Source: CAVTRI01 sp963737075 (lineage in GTDB: Bacteria > Actinomycetota > Acidimicrobiia > Acidimicrobiales > Palsa-688). From it: a stretch of 64,000 nucleotides of DNA. Positions 57,037 to 64,000 of the stretch are shown here, in pieces. The translations under genes and the position numbers were made by a program. Location of the stretch: contig CAVTRI010000001.1 in assembly GCA_963737075.1 (NCBI GenBank), positions 248,001-312,000 on the forward strand, in the 5' to 3' direction. The notes below the pieces were generated by a model. The model worked only from the letters and a program-made list of their open reading frames with translations, had not been told where the DNA came from and ran no database searches. Each line of letters opens with the position of its first letter. Position 1 is the first letter of the stretch.

Positions 57037-58791
57037 CTATCCGAGCCCGATGGTCGCCGCCGCTACCAGCAGCCCCATAACGAGATAGCCGGCGTAGTCG
57101 TTGACGGAGCCCGTCTGCACCACCCGCACCCGATCCAGGAACGGCTTCGTCCGCGGCGAGATGGCCAGCCGGGCCACCGGCCACGCGCAGGCGACGGTCG
57201 CCACCACCGTGAGCATCTCCCGGGGGTTGGAGTAGTCGAAGCTGATGTGTGCCGCCCGGAGATGGCCGCCGCTGGCGAGAATGTTGCTTGCGTAGGCACC
57301 GGGATCCAGCAAGCCGCCCACCGCGGGTCCGACCACGTGGTCCAGGACGAGACCCGGCAGAACGCCGAACGCGACGCAGCCGGCAGCGAGAGCGCCCATC
57401 GCCACCACCATGCCGGGGTGCAGCTGCTCGTCGCGGCCGAAATCGGGGTCGGCCGGGCGATAGAAGGCCAGCCACGCCGCACGTCCCAGCGCCGCGATGG
57501 TGAGCACCTGAGCCACAAGGATGACAACCAAAGGAACAAGCTGGTCGGTATCCAGCAGCGCGTCGTGGATCAGCCCAACCGACGCGTAGCCGTTGAGCGG
57601 CGGGATCCCGGCGATAGCAACCACCCCGAACGTGAACGCCGCTGCGATCGCCGGCATGCGCCGAGCCAAGCCGCCCATCTCCGACAGCTGGGTAGCGCCG
57701 GTGGCGTGGACGATGGCCCCGGCACACAGGAAGAGAAGCGATTTGAAGAGGGCATGGTTGATCAGGTGGTAGGTCATGCCCGCCAGGCCAGAGGCATTCG
57801 CGGTGGCGAGCCCGACCGCGAGGACGCCCATCTGCGAGATCGTGTCGTAGGCGAGGACCCGTTTCAGGTCGTCCTGCAGCAAGGCAAACAGGGCGCCTCC
57901 GACCGCTGACACCAACCCCAGCGCCATGAGCAGGCCCAGCTCGGGCCGGCCCGCGCCCGGCGTGAACACCTGCAGGGTTACCCGGGCGATGGCGACGATG
58001 CCGAGGTTGACCATCAGTCCCGAGAAGAGCGCCGACACCGGTCCGGGGGCTGCGGTGTGGGCGTCGGGCAGCCATCCATGGAACGGCACCAGCCCGGCTT
58101 TGGTCGCGAACCCCGCAATCAGGAGGGCGAGCGCGATGACGTCTGGGGTCTGCGGGTGCTGGGAAACGGCGTGAAATGCCTGCGCGAAGTTGAGTGCCCC
58201 GTGCTGGGCGTATACAAGGGCGGCGCCGATGAACACCAGGAAGCTGGCCACGTTCGTGAGGACCAGGATCTTGAACGCTGCCTCCAGAGCGATGGGTCGT
58301 TCCAGCGAGAACGCCGTGAGCCCATAGCTGGCCAGCGCTGCGACCTCGAACCAGACGAACAGGTTGACCAGATCGGCGGTTAGCGCGGAGCCGATCAGTG
58401 CCGCGTCCAGCAGAAGGAAGAGGCAGGCGAACATGCCAAGCTCCCGCTGCCCGAGGTCGCTGAGCGAGGACAGGGTGAACAGGACCAGAATGGCTCCGAC
58501 GACCGCGCACACCAGAGCGAAGATCAGCCCGAAGGGATCAGCAGCGAAGGCGTCCCCGAGCACCTTGCCGTCGACGGGCACCCAGTGGCCCATGAAGTGG
58601 ACGAGCATGCGTCCGCCGAACACGGTCGGCGCCATCATCAGCAGCAGCACGGAAGACGCGCCCAGACAGAGGAGAGAGACAAGGAGGGGGGCGCGACGGG
58701 ACATCCTGGCCACCAGTGGGCACACGGCGGCACCGGCCAGCAGGATGGCGACGGGGACCGGCAGCAGCGACGCCAGCCCGGCGGTGGTCAT
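57037..58791 (-). CDS. mnhD: Mrp/Mbh cation antiporter subunit D (NuoN/L-like)
   Basis: 584 residues, about 14 membrane segments. DLVNLFVWFEVAALASYGLT, GLVPFHGWLPDAHTAAPGPV with GFATKAG (the conserved Lys/Glu proton path), and HLINHALFKSLLFLCAGAIV are the NuoL/M/N-type motifs. It is the ion-translocating subunit of a multi-subunit Na+/H+ antiporter and the last gene of the operon. ATG 58791 lies 12 bases after the subunit-C stop. Confidence 0.93.
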   Translation of the reverse strand: MTTAGLASLLPVPVAILLAGAAVCPLVARMSRRAPLLVSLLCLGASSVLLLMMAPTVFGGRMLVHFMGHWVPVDGKVLGDAFAADPFGLIFALVCAVVGAILVLFTLSSLSDLGQRELGMFACLFLLLDAALIGSALTADLVNLFVWFEVAALASYGLTAFSLERPIALEAAFKILVLTNVASFLVFIGAALVYAQHGALNFAQAFHAVSQHPQTPDVIALALLIAGFATKAGLVPFHGWLPDAHTAAPGPVSALFSGLMVNLGIVAIARVTLQVFTPGAGRPELGLLMALGLVSAVGGALFALLQDDLKRVLAYDTISQMGVLAVGLATANASGLAGMTYHLINHALFKSLLFLCAGAIVHATGATQLSEMGGLARRMPAIAAAFTFGVVAIAGIPPLNGYASVGLIHDALLDTDQLVPLVVILVAQVLTIAALGRAAWLAFYRPADPDFGRDEQLHPGMVVAMGALAAGCVAFGVLPGLVLDHVVGPAVGGLLDPGAYASNILASGGHLRAAHISFDYSNPREMLTVVATVACAWPVARLAISPRTKPFLDRVRVVQTGSVNDYAGYLVMGLLVAAATIGLG

Positions 58792-58803
58792 GGTCGGTGC
58801 CGG

Positions 58804-59172
58804 TCAGCCTCGCATCTCGCGGATGCGGTCGGCGTCGACCGTGCCGTAGTGCTGCGCGACCCGCACCGTCACGGCCAGGAACACGCCGGTGACGGCGATC
58901 CCGATGACGATGGCCGTGAGGCAGATGTTCTGCAGGACGGGATCGGCGACATTGCCGTGAGCGAGCTGCGTGGGGGTCTGATTGTTCGGCGGGTTGAGCA
59001 GCACAGGAGCGGTCGAGTGCGCTCTATAGGCGATGGAAAGGAGAAAGAGGTACGTCGACGCCTCGATGATCGACAGCCCCATCACGATCTTCACCAGGTT
59101 GCGCTTCGACAACACTGCGTACAGCCCGACACAGAACAGCACGAAGGCCGCGAGGTAGTTGACGACGATCAT
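58804..59172 (-). CDS. mnhC: Mrp/Mbh cation antiporter subunit C (NuoK-like)
   Basis: 122 residues with three membrane helices: YLAAFVLFCVGLYAVLSKRN, LVKIVMGLSIIEASTYLFLL and QNICLTAIVIGIAVTGVFLA with the NuoK-like LTAIVIGIA signature. It sits in the membrane next to the D subunit. ATG 59172 overlaps the subunit-B stop as ATGA. It is longer than plain NuoK because of its C-terminal RVAQHYGTVDADRIREMRG tail. Confidence 0.93.
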   Translation of the reverse strand: MIVVNYLAAFVLFCVGLYAVLSKRNLVKIVMGLSIIEASTYLFLLSIAYRAHSTAPVLLNPPNNQTPTQLAHGNVADPVLQNICLTAIVIGIAVTGVFLAVTVRVAQHYGTVDADRIREMRG

Positions 59173-60104
59173 TTCCGGCCCTCGGTGTCTGACCAGTCGT
59201 GGGCCATGCTCAACAACCCGAACACGGCAAGGATGAGGCCAGTCGCCACCTCCACCAGCTCCGATACCGAGAAGGCCTGCAGCACGCCGCCGCTGCGGAT
59301 GGTCTGCAGCGAGCCCAGAGGCAGGAAGTTGGCGGAAAACGATCCTCTCAGCAAGAGGCCCAGTGCTTCGACGGCGACGATCACCAGAGCGAACACCAGC
59401 TCCACCGGCTCGACGATGCTGGGCCGGACGACGGGCTGGACCTTCTTGTGCCCGTATCCGACGTAGGCGAGCAGGACGCCACCGAGCAGGACGGCGCCGC
59501 CCGGAAAGCCACCGCCGGGGGAGTATCCCCACGCCACCAGGTACAGGCCGGCGACCAGCAAGAGGGGAGTGACGATGCGCACCGCGGCCCGAACGATGAC
59601 CGTCATGCTCTGGGCGACCTCTGGGCCCGGAGTGCCGAGCGGCTCCGCGTCGGGGGTCTCCGGCTCGTCGCGCTCGCCCTGCTCCTCTTCTTCGGCGCCG
59701 CGGGCCTGCTCCCTCTCAACAGACCCCTGTGAGCGAGCGCTTTGGTTGCCGATCGCCCGCTTTTCGGCCTGGCCCGCCGTCTCCTCACCGATGAACCCGC
59801 GGCGCGGCTCTCGACTCCGGGACACGGCGCTGATCGACACCACCGCGGCCAGCAGCAGGAACGTCTCCCCGAACGTGTCGAAGCCCCTCGTGCCGTAGAC
59901 GACCTCATTGACGGGCTCGGTCGTGTGCCAGCGGGGTATGGCGATCTCCGTGGCGTAGCGGGCGACGGCGGGCAGAGGCGAGTCCTCTCGAGGCAGCCGC
60001 CAGGCGACGATGGCGAGGACCACGACGGTTCCGGCAACCAGCACCAGCGCTAGTGGCCGGCGGTGCGAAGGCTCTCGTTCGGTCATCTCGTTGCGATCAG
60101 CCAT
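59169..60104 (-). CDS. mnhB: fused Mbh-subunit-E-like / MnhB antiporter subunit
   Basis: 311 residues in two parts. Residues 1-105 resemble the MbhE-like domain (PLALVLVAGTVVVLAIVAWR, EVVYGTRGFDTFGETFLLLA). A 50-residue charged linker follows (EEEEQGERDEPETPDAEPLG). Residues 165-311 are MnhB, with IVTPLLLVAGLYLVAWGYSP and GGGFPGGAVLLGGVLLAYVG. In Mbh hydrogenase operons these are two genes. It overlaps its neighbours at both ends. ATG 60104 gives the best N-terminus. Confidence 0.85.
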   Translation of the reverse strand: MADRNEMTEREPSHRRPLALVLVAGTVVVLAIVAWRLPREDSPLPAVARYATEIAIPRWHTTEPVNEVVYGTRGFDTFGETFLLLAAVVSISAVSRSREPRRGFIGEETAGQAEKRAIGNQSARSQGSVEREQARGAEEEEQGERDEPETPDAEPLGTPGPEVAQSMTVIVRAAVRIVTPLLLVAGLYLVAWGYSPGGGFPGGAVLLGGVLLAYVGYGHKKVQPVVRPSIVEPVELVFALVIVAVEALGLLLRGSFSANFLPLGSLQTIRSGGVLQAFSVSELVEVATGLILAVFGLLSMAHDWSDTEGRK

Positions 60105-60378
60105 CGCGTCGCTGCTCCTCACCGAGGTCCTGTTCATCGGCCACCGCGGCCCGCAGCTTGCCGATAGCCACCAGGTAGATGGTCGGCAGGGCGATCGCAC
60201 CGACGACCACCTCCGAGTGGGCGTCGTCGATGGCGCCCAGGACGACAAACAGCACAGACAGCAGCGTCCCCATGGCGGACAGCGCCATCACCGCCCCGCT
60301 CAGGTTCCGTAGCGCGACCACCAACACCGCCGACACCAGAATCAGCGCCAGGCAGGCGTAGTCGAGCGCCCAGATCAT
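60097..60378 (-). CDS. DUF4040/MbhD-like antiporter subunit
   Basis: 93 residues with three membrane segments (YACLALILVSAVLVVAL, NLSGAVMALSAMGTLLSVLF, EVVVGAIALPTIYLVAIGKL). This corresponds to the C-terminal domain of MrpA and to MbhD (DUF4040). The big NuoL-like N-terminal part of MrpA is absent from the operon. It overlaps the following gene by eight bases and starts three bases after MnhG. Confidence 0.88.
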   Translation of the reverse strand: MIWALDYACLALILVSAVLVVALRNLSGAVMALSAMGTLLSVLFVVLGAIDDAHSEVVVGAIALPTIYLVAIGKLRAAVADEQDLGEEQRRDG

Positions 60379-60381
60379 CGG

Positions 60382-60753
60382 TCAGGCCTGCTCTTTGCTC
60401 CCGGCTTGCCCCAGCCCCTGTTCGTTGGGCCGCTCTGCGGGCTGGTCGATGACCGAGCCTTTCCACATCGGGACGCCCGCCTTGTAAGCGGCGCGCGACA
60501 GCGCGTGCGTGGCCAGCGGGCTGACGACGACGAGCAGCACGGCGACGAGGAGGGCACGGGAGCCGTAGCTGCTGTCAGGGTTCTCGGCGACGACGAGCGC
60601 CGCGAGCACCGGGAGCGCCCCCATCGTGACCGTCTTCGAAGAGCATTGGATGCGCGTGTACACGTCAGGCATCCGCACGATGCCCAACGCACCGCTCAGG
60701 CTGAACGCGATGCCCACGGCAGCCAGCACCATCACGGTGATGTCGCGTGCCAC
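60382..60753 (-). CDS. mnhG: Mrp/Mbh cation antiporter subunit G
   Basis: 123 residues. Membrane segments VMVLAAVGIAFSLSGALGIV, MGALPVLAALVV and ALLVAVLLVVVSPLATHALS with RMPDVYTRIQCSSK between are the MnhG/PhaG pattern. GTG 60753 shares its first base with the TAG of MnhF, so they are coupled. The C-terminal tail (PAERPNEQGLGQAGSKEQA) is charged and cytosolic. Confidence 0.9.
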   Translation of the reverse strand: MARDITVMVLAAVGIAFSLSGALGIVRMPDVYTRIQCSSKTVTMGALPVLAALVVAENPDSSYGSRALLVAVLLVVVSPLATHALSRAAYKAGVPMWKGSVIDQPAERPNEQGLGQAGSKEQA

Positions 60754-61016
60754 TAGAGCAGCCCCCGTTCGAGGTAGCGGGACCAGACGATGGCGCCCAG
60801 ATAGCTGAACGAGCACAGCCACAGCGACACGTCCAGATAGATCGTGCGATCGGCAAACGCCGCGAAGAAGAGGACGGCCAGCGTCGCCTGGGTGGCCATG
60901 GTGTTCACAGCCACGATGCGGTCCGAGACCGTCGGCCCTTTGGCCAGCCGGACCATGAGCAGCGCGCAGATGGCCACCTCGGCCAGCGCCACCGCGCCGT
61001 ACAGGTCGGTCTTCAC
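60753..61016 (-). CDS. mnhF: Mrp/Mbh cation antiporter subunit F
   Basis: 87 residues with three membrane helices (AVALAEVAICALLMVRLAKG, TMATQATLAVLFFAAFADRT, VSLWLCSFSYLGAIVWSRYL). PTVSDRIVAVNTMAT after the first helix is the MnhF/PhaF signature. ATG 61016 overlaps the MnhE stop as ATGA. Part of the small-subunit set E-F-G that opens the operon. Confidence 0.93.
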   Translation of the reverse strand: MKTDLYGAVALAEVAICALLMVRLAKGPTVSDRIVAVNTMATQATLAVLFFAAFADRTIYLDVSLWLCSFSYLGAIVWSRYLERGLL

Positions 61017-61513
61017 CGTTCGAGGCCCTTTACTCGCGCTTCCAGAGGGCCGTTCGCGCGGGCCCGGTTGGCGTCCGGGTCGGCGCTATCGTTCCACACG
61101 ACGTGGTATTGCAACTCGTGGTTCTCGGCGTCGACGTCCACGACCTGGTTGTCAACGATGAGCGACGTCAACAGGCCGACGCCGCCGAGGCCTCCCTCGG
61201 TGCGCATCTCCGTAGGCACGATGACCATACCGGGACGCAAGGGGCGGGAAGGCGCCCAGATCCGTTTCGACAGCGACAGATTCGCGGCCACGACCCGCCG
61301 GGCCACGAAGCCCGTCGTGCGCAGCACTCGGAGCGCACGAAGCGGAGAGAGCAATCGCCAGGGTTCCACCACGCGCCCGAGGGGGGCACACACGAGGGCG
61401 ACGACGGCCGCGATCCCGGCGCCGATAGCGAGCTGCTCGGCGGTGCGAGTCCAGCTGAGGAGAATCCAGGCCAGATACGACCAGACGAAGAGAGCCGCCC
61501 AGCGTCGCAGCAC
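61013..61513 (-). CDS. mnhE: Mrp/Mbh cation antiporter subunit E
   Basis: 166 residues. Two N-terminal membrane helices (ALFVWSYLAWILLSWTRTAE, IGAGIAAVVALVCAPLGRVV), then RVVAANLSLSKRIWAPSRPL and the cytosolic ALLTSLIVDNQVVDVDAEN-type region (here LTSLIVDNQVVDVDAENHEL) mark MnhE. It opens the seven-gene operon E, F, G, DUF4040, B, C, D. ATG 61513 is the first start after the upstream spacer. Confidence 0.92.
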   Translation of the reverse strand: MLRRWAALFVWSYLAWILLSWTRTAEQLAIGAGIAAVVALVCAPLGRVVEPWRLLSPLRALRVLRTTGFVARRVVAANLSLSKRIWAPSRPLRPGMVIVPTEMRTEGGLGGVGLLTSLIVDNQVVDVDAENHELQYHVVWNDSADPDANRARANGPLEARVKGLER

Positions 61514-61568
61514 ATCCTCTCTGTTCCCTCCTGCGGCGACCGGTAATCACTTCTCCCGTAATGAGGCC

Positions 61569-61594
61569 GGGCGGCCCTCGCGTGAGGGCCGCCC
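61569..61594 (-). terminator. GC-rich hairpin upstream of the antiporter operon
   Basis: GGGCGGCCCTC (61569-61579) and GAGGGCCGCCC (61584-61594) form a perfect 11-bp stem with a four-base loop. It lies between the stop of the 48-residue gene and mnhE on the same strand, so it probably ends that transcript. No T-run. Confidence 0.6.
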
Positions 61595-61717
61595 ATCCCA
61601 GCCTCCGAGACCGACCACCGGGCTACGGTTGCATCGTTGGAACCGTGACCGGTGGTCCGCTCATTCGGGGTTCGTACCCGTTCGTGCGGCTGCGAACCCG
61701 GGGATTCGCGCTGCGGC

Positions 61718-61864
61718 TCAGACCCGCCGCATACTGCGGCCTCTGCGAGCGAAGATCCAGAGGACCGCAAAGATGATGATCACCCACAGGACCGGATGGA
61801 CCACCAGCCCCAAGATGGCGGCGATGGCCACGATCACAATGGCAACGAGTAAATCCAAAAGCAT
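61718..61864 (-). CDS. small hydrophobic membrane protein (48 aa)
   Basis: 48 residues found by hand: ATG 61864 to 61718. Residues 1-36 are almost uninterrupted hydrophobic text (LLDLLVAIVIVAIAAILGLV and VLWVIIIFAVLWIF) and the end is basic (ARRGRSMRRV). Like the 57-residue protein at 9.2 kb, it has two short helices. GGAACGGAGC precedes the start and a sigma-B-like promoter lies upstream. The frame is embedded in a longer antisense frame that I reject. Function unknown. Confidence 0.7.
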   Translation of the reverse strand: MLLDLLVAIVIVAIAAILGLVVHPVLWVIIIFAVLWIFARRGRSMRRV

Positions 61865-61908
61865 TGATGCTCCGTTCCAAGGCTGGCTTCTGTCAGCTGC
61901 GCCCGTTC

Positions 61909-61933
61909 TTACCCATCGCCGCCGTTGCGACAC
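61909..61933 (-). promoter_or_regulatory. sigma-B-like promoter of the 48-aa membrane protein gene
   Basis: Minus strand: GTGT (61933-61930), 15 bases, GGGTAA (61914-61909), 44 bases before ATG 61864. Confidence 0.5.
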
Positions 61934-61972
61934 GCCCGATTGGTCGACCGGGAAGGCGGGTAGCCCACCGGC

Positions 61973-63154
61973 ATGAAAGCCGTCACCTGGCACGGTCGGC
62001 GCGATGTCCGCGTGGAGGACGTTCCCGACCCCATCATCAAAGACCCCACCGACGCCATCGTTCGGGTCACCTCCTCCGGCATCTGCGGGTCTGACCTTCA
62101 CCTTTACGAAGTGCTCGGGCCGTTCATGTCCGAGGGAGACATCCTCGGACATGAGCCCATTGGGATCGTCGAGGACGTCGGGGCTGCGGTCACCAACCTG
62201 ACGCCAGGCGACCGCGTGGTGGTGCCCTTCAACATCTCCTGCGGTCACTGCTGGATGTGCGAGCACGGGTTGCAGTCGCAGTGCGAGACGACCCAGGTCC
62301 ACGAGTACCGTACCGGCGCCGCCTTGTTCGGCTATACCAAGCTCTACGGACAGGTGCCCGGTGGCCAAGCCGAGCTGCTGCGGGTGCCGCACGCCGACTA
62401 CGGGCCGATCAAGGTGCCGCCTGGCCCTCCCGACGACCGGTTCGTGTATCTGTCTGATGTCCTGCCGACCGCGTGGCAGGCAGTCGAGTACGCCGCCGTG
62501 CCCGCGGGCGGCAGCCTGCTGGTGCTCGGGCTCGGGCCCATAGGCGACATGGCCACCCGGGTGGCTCGACATCGGGGGATCGAGCACGTTATGGCGGTCG
62601 ATCTCGTGCCCGAGCGGCTGGAGCGTGCGCGTCGCCGGCAGCTCGAGGTATTCGACCTCAACACGGTCGGCGACCTCGAGCAAGCCGTGAGCCAGCGGAC
62701 GCACGGCCGTGGCCCCGATGCCGTCATCGACGCCGTCGGGATGGAAGCTCACGGCTCGCCGGTTGCCAACCTCATGCAGCAGATGATCCGGCCCATTCCC
62801 GGGGCGCTCGCCCAGCGGCTCATGCAGCGAGTCGGCGTTGACCGTCTGGCCAGCCTCCTCACGGCCATCAGCCTGGTGCGGCGCGGCGGCACCATCTCGT
62901 TGTCCGGTGTCTACGGGGGAGCGACCGATCCTCTGCCCATGCTCACCATCTTCGACAAGCAGATCCAGATACGCATGGGCCAGGCGAACGTCCGCCGGTG
63001 GACCGACGAGATCCTTCCCTTGCTGACGGCCGACGACCCGCTCGGTGTGGACAACTTCGCCACGCACCATCTGCCGCTTGGGGATGCGCCGACCGCGTAC
63101 GAGATGTTTCAGCAGAAGCGTGACGGCGCGGTGAAGATCCTTCTTCAGCCGTAG
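61973..63154 (+). CDS. zinc-dependent alcohol/formaldehyde dehydrogenase
   Basis: 393 residues of the medium-chain dehydrogenase family. SSGICGSDLHLYEVLGP carries the catalytic zinc Cys, GHEPIGIVEDVG the His/Glu, and CGHCWMCEHGLQSQC the structural zinc cysteines. LLVLGLGPIGDMATRVARH is the NAD-binding glycine motif. The long insert (AVIDAVGMEAHGSPVANLMQ) recalls glutathione-independent formaldehyde dehydrogenases. ATG 61973 lies 13 bases after a GGGTAG without a matching -35, so I claim no promoter. Oxidises a short-chain alcohol or aldehyde. Confidence 0.9.
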   Translation: MKAVTWHGRRDVRVEDVPDPIIKDPTDAIVRVTSSGICGSDLHLYEVLGPFMSEGDILGHEPIGIVEDVGAAVTNLTPGDRVVVPFNISCGHCWMCEHGLQSQCETTQVHEYRTGAALFGYTKLYGQVPGGQAELLRVPHADYGPIKVPPGPPDDRFVYLSDVLPTAWQAVEYAAVPAGGSLLVLGLGPIGDMATRVARHRGIEHVMAVDLVPERLERARRRQLEVFDLNTVGDLEQAVSQRTHGRGPDAVIDAVGMEAHGSPVANLMQQMIRPIPGALAQRLMQRVGVDRLASLLTAISLVRRGGTISLSGVYGGATDPLPMLTIFDKQIQIRMGQANVRRWTDEILPLLTADDPLGVDNFATHHLPLGDAPTAYEMFQQKRDGAVKILLQP

Positions 63155-63245
63155 AGAACCGTCTTCTTCGTAGACCCGCCGTCCGCGGCGAGACCGCGAC
63201 CCTCCGCTATAAAGAATCCGGACAGCAGGACGGGAGGCGTGAGGG

Positions 63246-64000
63246 ATGGTCGCGGTGGACGTTGGCTACCGCCGATGCCGGCAGATCAGTCGGGCGGCCG
63301 GCACCAGCTACTACTGGGCGTCATGGCTCGTCGGCCCGGAGCAGCGTCGGCATGTCCATGCCCTGTACGGGTTTTGCCGGTTGGCGGACGACATTGTCGA
63401 CGACCTGGGCCCGGTGTCGCCTACGCAAAGAGAGCGGAAGCTGGACGCGTTCGAGCAACGCTTCTTCGCCGATTTGGAGGCGGGCCGGTCTGCGGACCCG
63501 ATGCTGCTGGCGGTGGTCCACACCATACGTGAGGTGGGCATCGATCCCGCTTGTGTTCGGCGGTTCCTGCGGTCGATGTCGATGGATCTCACGATCGAGC
63601 GGTACATGACCTTCACCGACCTGCTGGGGTACATGGACGGCTCAGCGGCGGTGATCGGCGAGATGATGTTGCCAGTCCTCGGCGGTTCTGACCCGGCGGC
63701 GCTGGGGCCGGCTCGAGATCTGGGCATCGCCTTCCAGCTGACCAACTTCTTGCGGGATGTCGACGAAGACCTTGACCGGGGCCGCGTGTACCTGCCGCAG
63801 GAGGACATCGCCGCGTTCGACGCCGGGCCGGCGCTCGCGGAGCGGCAGGTGACCGCGGGTTGGGTGGCGCTGATGCGCTTCGAGATCGACCGGGCCCGCA
63901 GGTATTACCGGTCGGCTGAGAAGGGGATCGGACTGCTGCCGGCCCGCTCGGCGCGCTGCGTGCGCCTGGCCTCTCGGCTGTACGCCGGGATCCTCGAGCG
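63246..64000 (+). CDS. crtB: phytoene/squalene synthase family protein, C-terminus cut off
   Basis: At least 251 residues from ATG 63246, cut by the window end. YRRCRQISRAAGTSYYWASW, then YGFCRLADDIVDDLGPV (first Asp-rich motif DDIVDD) and DLGIAFQLTNFLRDVDEDLD (second Asp-rich motif) define the trans-isoprenyl head-to-head condensing family. It joins two prenyl diphosphates, opening carotenoid or squalene/hopanoid synthesis. GGGAGGCGTGAGGG precedes the start. The rest of the pathway should lie beyond the right edge. Confidence 0.92.
   Translation, partial: MVAVDVGYRRCRQISRAAGTSYYWASWLVGPEQRRHVHALYGFCRLADDIVDDLGPVSPTQRERKLDAFEQRFFADLEAGRSADPMLLAVVHTIREVGIDPACVRRFLRSMSMDLTIERYMTFTDLLGYMDGSAAVIGEMMLPVLGGSDPAALGPARDLGIAFQLTNFLRDVDEDLDRGRVYLPQEDIAAFDAGPALAERQVTAGWVALMRFEIDRARRYYRSAEKGIGLLPARSARCVRLASRLYAGILE

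Noticed and set aside
56104..57909. A 601-codon plus-strand frame over the antiporter D gene
   Set aside because: It is antisense to MnhD and its only supported part in this area is on other frames (the genes at 56378-56767 and 56789-56983).

Overview
The window is a 64 kb stretch of high-GC chromosomal DNA from a member of the Actinomycetota. The support is a WhiB protein (found only in that phylum), dense GTG/ATG starts with ATGA and GTGA gene overlaps, a ZAS/RskA-type anti-sigma factor, and a phosphotransferase/SDR/lipocalin-like trio typical of mycobacteria and their relatives. The order or genus cannot be fixed from the sequence. No rRNA, tRNA, CRISPR array, transposase or phage gene was found. 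The first gene (left edge) and the last gene (right edge, phytoene/squalene synthase family) are cut by the window.

Layout. 1-9.2 kb: lipid or xenobiotic type enzymes (CrtC-like protein, phosphotransferase, two SDRs, CmcJ-like oxygenase), a CPA1 Na+/H+ antiporter, MsrA with a cysteine-less DksA relative, and a GH15 glucoamylase/trehalase. 9.2-20 kb: small stress proteins (PRC-barrel, CsbD, two Rho_N-like small proteins, two hemerythrins, an acidic 62-mer), a pyruvate-oxidase-like/GMC oxidoreductase operon, a topoisomerase IB and a DUF488 protein. 20-30 kb: a DUF4331 operon, a VOC protein, an ECF sigma/anti-sigma pair, transketolase, DUF2071, and an 1120-residue hybrid kinase/receiver/PP2C phosphatase. 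30.3-41.6 kb: an operon of ten tightly overlapping genes for carbamoylated, heptose-containing glycan synthesis (NodU-type carbamoyltransferase, GT2-GmhB fusion, two GT9 heptosyltransferases of which one is frameshifted, two GT4-like enzymes, GmhA, HldE and a tandem GT2 pair). 41.6-48.5 kb: BON protein, DUF1214/sulfotransferase pair, a third hemerythrin, a sugar MFS transporter, a repeat-rich 0.7 kb spacer and a STAS antagonist. 48.5-57 kb: DUF6328, acyltransferase, frameshifted patatin, WhiB, KatE catalase, YtxH-like protein, two RsbW-like ATPases and a receiver-less CheB. 57-61.5 kb: a seven-gene Mrp/Mbh-type cation antiporter operon. 61.7-64 kb: a small membrane protein, a zinc alcohol dehydrogenase and the start of a phytoene/squalene synthase gene.

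How it fits together. Reading both strands I found about 18 matches to one promoter pattern, GTTT (or a one-base variant), 13-16 bases, then GGGTAC/GGGTAT (GGGAA- in two weaker cases). This resembles the general-stress sigma-B/sigma-F promoters of Gram-positive bacteria. The matches lie in front of katE, csbD, all three hemerythrins, whiB, the STAS gene, topoisomerase IB, the sugar transporter, several small proteins and the heptose-glycan operon. Partner-switch type regulators (STAS, RsbW-like ATPases, PP2C phosphatase) are encoded among them, but the matching sigma factor is not in the window. I read the region as a general-stress island that also controls a cell-surface glycan. At seven of these promoters the -10 box lies only 9-11 bases before the start codon, which suggests leaderless mRNAs.

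A second unexplained feature is a family of 26-base palindromic elements with CGCGCCA/TGGCGCG arms, clustered at 47.5-47.9 kb and present singly at 3.2 kb, with degenerate relatives at 18.2 kb.
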